Positions 6,020 through 9,704 of a stretch of DNA of 9,704 bases are shown here, in pieces. Position numbers and translations under genes: made by a program. Within the stretch, counting starts at the first letter, position 1. The number at the start of each line of letters is the position of its first letter. The stretch covers positions 1 to 9,704 of the forward strand of contig CAYSBA010000028.1 of the NCBI GenBank assembly GCA_964429075.1, read 5' to 3'. A model generated the notes under the pieces. The model saw only the letters and a program-made list of their open reading frames with translations. It had not been told where the DNA came from and did not search any database. The DNA is from CAYSBA01 sp964429075 [NCBI: uncultured bacterium] (GTDB taxonomy: Bacteria; CAYSBA01).

Positions 6020-7441
6020 GTGAAAGACATCTTAAAAGGAAATCAGGATCGTCTATACCATGGTATAGGTAGGTCTAAAAAGCCCAGAAAAGGCCATGGT
6101 GATAGTATTAACCCTGCCTATTTTAGGGTAATTCTGGTCCTTATAGCCCTCTTTCTGACCTACTTTGTATTCTTTAGATACCCTATCCCCAAAGAGGTCA
6201 AAAATGTGCTTATTAAGCAAAAGAATGTAAATAAGGTTACAGCAACAAAAGAGTCAGCACAAAAAAAATCAGATAAAAATATGCCAAAGGCAGCCTATAC
6301 CAGAAAGGAGGTAAAAAAATCCAAAAAAGATAAGGAGAGAAACAGGATTATCAGGGGTAAACTCAGGAGAAACGAATTTGTATTTGAAGTACTTCTTAAA
6401 AATGGAGTTGATCCTCAAACAGCAGAACTTACTTTAAATGCATTGAGAAACAAGTTTGATTTTAAGAATTCAAGGCCTGGGGATGAGTATATAATTGAGT
6501 TCAATCCAGAAGGGGTATTTCTCCGCTTTGAATTTATACCAGATATTGAAACACGATACATAGTTACCCGAAAAGACAAAAACACATTCATAGGCAAAAA
6601 GGTAATAACACCCCTTGATAAAGAGGTAAAGCTAATCACAGGCTCTATAAAGGATAGCCTCTATTCTGCCCTTTTAGCGCTCAACGAAAACTACACACTG
6701 ATCAATGGATTTATGGAGATATTCATGTACCAGATCGATTTCTTCAGAGAGGTGAGATCGGGTGATCGTTTCACTATCCTTGTTGAAAAATACTACAAGG
6801 ATGGCAAATTTATCCATTATGGCCATATACTTGCTGCTTTTTATGATGGTAGGATCACCGGTAAATTAAGGGCCTATAGATACAACAAAGGATACTATGA
6901 TGAGAAAGGAAGATCGATGCGAAAGGCCTTCTTAAGAGCTCCTCTTGAATTCTTTAGAGTATCATCAAGGTATGGTTTTAGAAGACATCCAATCCTTGGC
7001 TATACAAAGTTTCATAATGGCATTGATTATGCTGCTCCTTATGGGACAAAGATCTATGCTGCAGCAGATGGTATTGTTGAATTTGCAGGTTTTAAAGGAC
7101 CTAATGGGAATCTTGTTGTCATAAGACATCCAAATGGTATTGAAACCGCCTATGCACACATGAAGCGTATTGCAAGGGGCATCAGGCCCGGAGTGAGGGT
7201 AAAACAGAAGCAGGTTATAGGTTATGTCGGCTCTACAGGAAGATCCACAGGGCCACATCTTCACTTTGGCATGAAGGTAAACGGTCACTTTGTCAATCCG
7301 GACAAACAACTAAAACGTATGCCAAGAGGTAAACCACTGAGGGGTCAGGATCTCAAAAAATTCAAAAAAATCGTAAAGAAGTATGATGGTATTATCACAG
7401 GAAGACTCGGCCTTTCTCAGGCTGAGAGTGCGCCCAATTAA
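6020..7441 (+). CDS. Membrane-anchored M23 murein DD-endopeptidase, MepM/ShyA-like
   Basis: A zinc peptidase expected to cut peptidoglycan cross-links in the periplasm. Counted from GTG 6020 (473 residues), the order is: basic cytoplasmic tail, one transmembrane helix (about 34-53, FRVILVLIALFLTYFVFF), a Lys-rich linker (55-115), a middle domain like that of MepM/ShyA (about 115-300), then the M23/LytM domain (about 310-425). Active-site residues are complete: His332 and Asp336 (HNGIDYA), His380 (AYAHM), and His413/His415 (GPHLHFG), where His332, Asp336 and His415 are the expected zinc ligands. The C-terminal tail of about 45 residues is basic. GTG 6020 is preferred to TTG 5972 because AGGAG sits just upstream at 6011-6015, the TTG forms part of a promoter -35, and the shorter form has the usual one-helix topology. 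The spacing from AGGAG is short (4 nt), which leaves some doubt. The gene ends 4 bases into the response regulator gene on the other strand. Confidence 0.9.
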   Translation: MKDILKGNQDRLYHGIGRSKKPRKGHGDSINPAYFRVILVLIALFLTYFVFFRYPIPKEVKNVLIKQKNVNKVTATKESAQKKSDKNMPKAAYTRKEVKKSKKDKERNRIIRGKLRRNEFVFEVLLKNGVDPQTAELTLNALRNKFDFKNSRPGDEYIIEFNPEGVFLRFEFIPDIETRYIVTRKDKNTFIGKKVITPLDKEVKLITGSIKDSLYSALLALNENYTLINGFMEIFMYQIDFFREVRSGDRFTILVEKYYKDGKFIHYGHILAAFYDGRITGKLRAYRYNKGYYDEKGRSMRKAFLRAPLEFFRVSSRYGFRRHPILGYTKFHNGIDYAAPYGTKIYAAADGIVEFAGFKGPNGNLVVIRHPNGIETAYAHMKRIARGIRPGVRVKQKQVIGYVGSTGRSTGPHLHFGMKVNGHFVNPDKQLKRMPRGKPLRGQDLKKFKKIVKKYDGIITGRLGLSQAESAPN

Positions 7442-8799
7442 TCTATCTTATACTTTTCGAGCCTGTGTCTTAACGATCTGAAAGTTATCCCGAGTAGTTC
7501 TGCTGCCCTTACCTTCACTCCCTTTGCCTTTCGCAATGCCTCTTTTATAAGACCCTTTTCTATACCTTCGATGTAGCTATCAAGATCTTTTGATCCCTTG
7601 TTAAAGTCAGCCCATAACTTTTTGGACTGCTCCTCTTCGAAGACCTCACCACCTCCTATCAACTCATAAGGTAGGCTTGAAACAGAAAGATAGTTTTTAT
7701 TTTCAAAGGAAACGCCCCTTTCGATAATATTTTCAAGTTCCCTTACATTACCGGGGAAATAGTAGTTGAGTAGTATTTCCATCGCCTCTTTTGATATACT
7801 ATCTATCTTTTTGTTGAACAGTGCTGCATACTTTTTTAAAAAGTAGTATGCAAGTTCTGGAATATCCTCCTTTCTCTCCCTAAGAGGTTTAATATATATT
7901 CTTACTACGTTTAATCTGTAGAATAGATCTTCTCTAAAATTCCCTTTTTTTACCTCCTGTTCTAAGTCTCTGTTGGTTGCTGCAATTATCCTGACAGATA
8001 TTGGGCGACTTTTATTTTCACCAACCCTTCTGATAGCCCTCTCTTCAATCACCCTCAATAGCTTTACCTGGACAGAAAGAGGAAGTTCTCCTATTTCATC
8101 AAGAAATATTATACCTCCGTTGGCCTCTTCAAACATTCCCACCTTATCCTGAGTAGCACCTGTAAAAGAGCCTTTGACATGGCCAAAAAGCTCAGACTCA
8201 AAAAGGCCTTCAGGGATTGCTGCACAGTTTACAGCAACAAAAGGGCCCTTAGAGTATCTTCCCTTTTGGTGTATAAGTCTTGCTACTAATTCCTTGCCAG
8301 TACCACTTTCTCCCTGAATCAGGACATTATTTGGCAGATCCTTTATTGTATTTATAGCAAATAGGATGTTCTTTACTGCCTCGCTTTTCCCAATGAAGGT
8401 ATTATAATCCTCTGTAGTTCCAACAATATTTGTTTTTTTATAGGCATGTCGTACAACCTCAAGAAGGTTTATATTGTCAAAGGGTTTTGTAATATAGTCG
8501 TATGCACCCAGCTGTATTGACTTAATGGCGAGATCTGTTGTGCTGAATGCGGTTATCATTATGATCTCTGTCTCAGGGTACTTATCTTTGATGATCTTTA
8601 ATAATTCAAGACCATCACCATCTTTCAGTTTGACATCGAGTAACACAACAGAGGGTCTGATTTCATCGATCTTTTTCATTCCTTCGGAAAAACCGTATGC
8701 AACATCACTCTTATAACCTTCATTTGATAGCAATATCTGAATAAAATTGCAGAGATTAACGTCATCATCGATGATAAGGATCCTTTCATCAATACCCAT
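7438..8799 (-). CDS. Sigma-54-dependent response regulator, NtrC family, PilR-like
   Basis: The 453 residues make a complete NtrC-type activator. The receiver (1-120) has acidic residues D11-D13, phospho-acceptor Asp55, Thr83 and Lys105. The AAA+ domain (about 135-370) has Walker A GESGTGK (163-169), a GSFTGA loop (210-215) where most relatives have GAFTGA, Walker B IIFLDE (230-235), and GNVRELEN (350-357). A Fis-type helix-turn-helix fills the last 45 residues (RAAELLGITFRSLRHRLEKY, 431-450), which closely recalls PilR proteins. It should be phosphorylated by the kinase encoded just upstream and then remodel sigma-54 RNA polymerase at its target promoters. The start at ATG 8799 has GAGG 7 nt before it and lies 11 nt inside the kinase gene, so translation is probably coupled. 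No pilin genes are in the window, so the PilR name rests on sequence likeness only. Confidence 0.93.
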   Translation of the reverse strand: MGIDERILIIDDDVNLCNFIQILLSNEGYKSDVAYGFSEGMKKIDEIRPSVVLLDVKLKDGDGLELLKIIKDKYPETEIIMITAFSTTDLAIKSIQLGAYDYITKPFDNINLLEVVRHAYKKTNIVGTTEDYNTFIGKSEAVKNILFAINTIKDLPNNVLIQGESGTGKELVARLIHQKGRYSKGPFVAVNCAAIPEGLFESELFGHVKGSFTGATQDKVGMFEEANGGIIFLDEIGELPLSVQVKLLRVIEERAIRRVGENKSRPISVRIIAATNRDLEQEVKKGNFREDLFYRLNVVRIYIKPLRERKEDIPELAYYFLKKYAALFNKKIDSISKEAMEILLNYYFPGNVRELENIIERGVSFENKNYLSVSSLPYELIGGGEVFEEEQSKKLWADFNKGSKDLDSYIEGIEKGLIKEALRKAKGVKVRAAELLGITFRSLRHRLEKYKID

Positions 8800-9704
8800 T
8801 TGTTATCCTCACAATAGTACCACTTGGCGAATTTGGTTCAACACTTATATTCCAGTTATGATCTTTTACAACCTTTAAAGCTACAGACATACCAAGACCT
8901 GTTCCATTCTCTTTGGTAGTATAAAAAGGTTTAAAGATATTTTGAAAATCCTTTTCTTTTATACCTTCACCCTCATCCACAATACTTATCTCGAACAGCC
9001 TGCCCTCTTTTCTTGCAGATACAGTGACCATTTGTCCGCTTCTGGATGCCTCTGTGGCATTTTTTATAATATTAAACAACAGATTATAAAGTGAATCACT
9101 ATGGGCAGTTATGTATGTCCCCGGTTTTATCTCGTTCTTTATCAGGACACCATCTTTGTTCAAAAGTAAAGATATATCTTCTACCATCTTGAACAGATCG
9201 CATCTTGTAGTTGGAGACGATCTTATGGATGACAACTTCAGGAAGTCTTCAAGCAGTCGATTTAATCTGTCTGTTGAATCTTTTAGTATAGAAACCAATC
9301 TCTCCCTGTCAACCTGGCTGATACCCTCTTTTTTAAAAAGCATTGTTGCTGAGCCGGTTATACTGGCCAGAGGATTTCTGATCTCATGTGCCATCATTGC
9401 GGCAAGTTCGCCAAGGGCAGCGAATTTTTCCATTTCTGCCATCTTTCTTTTCATATCTTCAATACGGCTTTTCCATTCAAAAAGATCTTTTTTGTTCCGG
9501 TGTTCCTGCTTTGTAAGTTTATAGGTCAATATACCAAGCATTATGAATGAAAAATTCTTTATAACAATGTCATAAAATATATATGATGCAGGCAGTCCAC
9601 TTGTAATAAATGTTACCCTGTGAAAGGTCGGGATAAATCCATTGTATTGTCCTATAACCATAACTGTGTAGTATACACTGAAAAAAAGTGTTACAACTAT
9701 AACA
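8789..9704 (-). CDS. Sensor histidine kinase, PilS/NtrB-like, 5'-truncated by the window edge
   Basis: Numbering is from Met at 9661, but the frame stays open for 14 more codons to the edge and reads as a membrane helix (VIVVTLFFSVYYTVMVIG), so the true N-terminus is outside. A second hydrophobic segment spans about 27-46. A coiled-coil linker (50-80) leads straight to the dimerisation/phospho-acceptor domain with His92 in MAHEIRNP. No PAS or HAMP domain lies between membrane and His box. The ATPase domain has an N box (NIIKNATEA, 197-205), a G1 box (DEGEGI, 229-234), an F box (FKPFYTTK, 243-250) and a G2 box (GTGLGMS, 253-259), so it should be active. The His box fits the PilS/NtrB type. The gene overlaps the response regulator by 11 nt, so the two form one operon. 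The signal sensed cannot be told because the membrane region is incomplete. Confidence 0.92.
   Translation of the reverse strand, partial: VIVVTLFFSVYYTVMVIGQYNGFIPTFHRVTFITSGLPASYIFYDIVIKNFSFIMLGILTYKLTKQEHRNKKDLFEWKSRIEDMKRKMAEMEKFAALGELAAMMAHEIRNPLASITGSATMLFKKEGISQVDRERLVSILKDSTDRLNRLLEDFLKLSSIRSSPTTRCDLFKMVEDISLLLNKDGVLIKNEIKPGTYITAHSDSLYNLLFNIIKNATEASRSGQMVTVSARKEGRLFEISIVDEGEGIKEKDFQNIFKPFYTTKENGTGLGMSVALKVVKDHNWNISVEPNSPSGTIVRITNGY

Noticed and set aside
6965-7309. Minus-strand frame of 114 codons opposite the M23 catalytic domain
   Set aside because: The opposite strand encodes the complete HxxxD, H and HxH motif set, so this frame is a by-product.
7417-7427. CTCAG/CTGAG inverted repeat near the end of the M23 gene
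   Set aside because: The loop is one base and there is no T-run after it on either strand, so it is not a terminator.
9111-9524. Plus-strand frame of 137 codons inside the kinase gene
   Set aside because: It is antisense to conserved kinase motifs, with Ser/Ile/Phe bias typical of a shadow frame.
1-9704. CRISPR arrays, insertion sequences, tRNA or rRNA, phage-defence genes
   Set aside because: No regular repeats, transposase, terminal inverted repeats or RNA-gene features were seen on either strand.

Overview
The window is AT-rich bacterial DNA from what looks like a diderm (Gram-negative type) organism. This rests on a MepM/ShyA-like murein endopeptidase with a membrane anchor, an exported c-type cytochrome, a lipoprotein-type signal peptide without an Asp at +2, and a PilS/PilR-like sigma-54 two-component pair. 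Arg codons are mostly AGA/AGG and ATA is common for Ile. The gene types fit a deltaproteobacterium-like or similar lineage, but nothing here fixes the taxon.

Layout: (1) The left edge holds the 3' part of a probably extracytoplasmic beta-propeller gene (+), closed by a clear intrinsic terminator at 1059-1089. (2) Convergent to it is a mono-haem cytochrome c fused to a C-terminal heavy-metal-binding Cys motif (-). The reading frame carries a good signal peptide and a strong Shine-Dalgarno, but no normal start codon between them. A sigma-54-like -24/-12 element lies just upstream. (3) Divergent from it is a family 1 glycoside hydrolase (+) with a lipoprotein-like leader. Its last 14 bases overlap the end of the next gene, on the opposite strand. 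(4) A minus-strand pair at 3417-5939 encodes a 150-residue protein I do not recognise and a 685-residue TPR membrane protein. (5) Divergent from that pair is an M23 murein endopeptidase (+), with an extended -10 promoter that helps set its start. (6) The right end holds a sigma-54 response regulator and its histidine kinase (both -). The kinase runs off the window. The regulator and the M23 gene share a TTAA at their stop codons.

The genes do not form one pathway. The clear functional unit is the kinase/regulator pair, which overlap by 11 nt and probably control sigma-54 promoters such as those of type IV pili. The only sigma-54-like promoter I could see precedes the cytochrome gene, so a link between the two is possible but unproven. 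The TPR/unknown pair and the M23 enzyme both look like cell-envelope functions. I see no mobile elements, tRNA, rRNA or CRISPR. I do not find a convincing new multi-gene system. The most unusual items are the cytochrome/metal-motif protein with its missing start codon and the lipoprotein-like GH1 enzyme.
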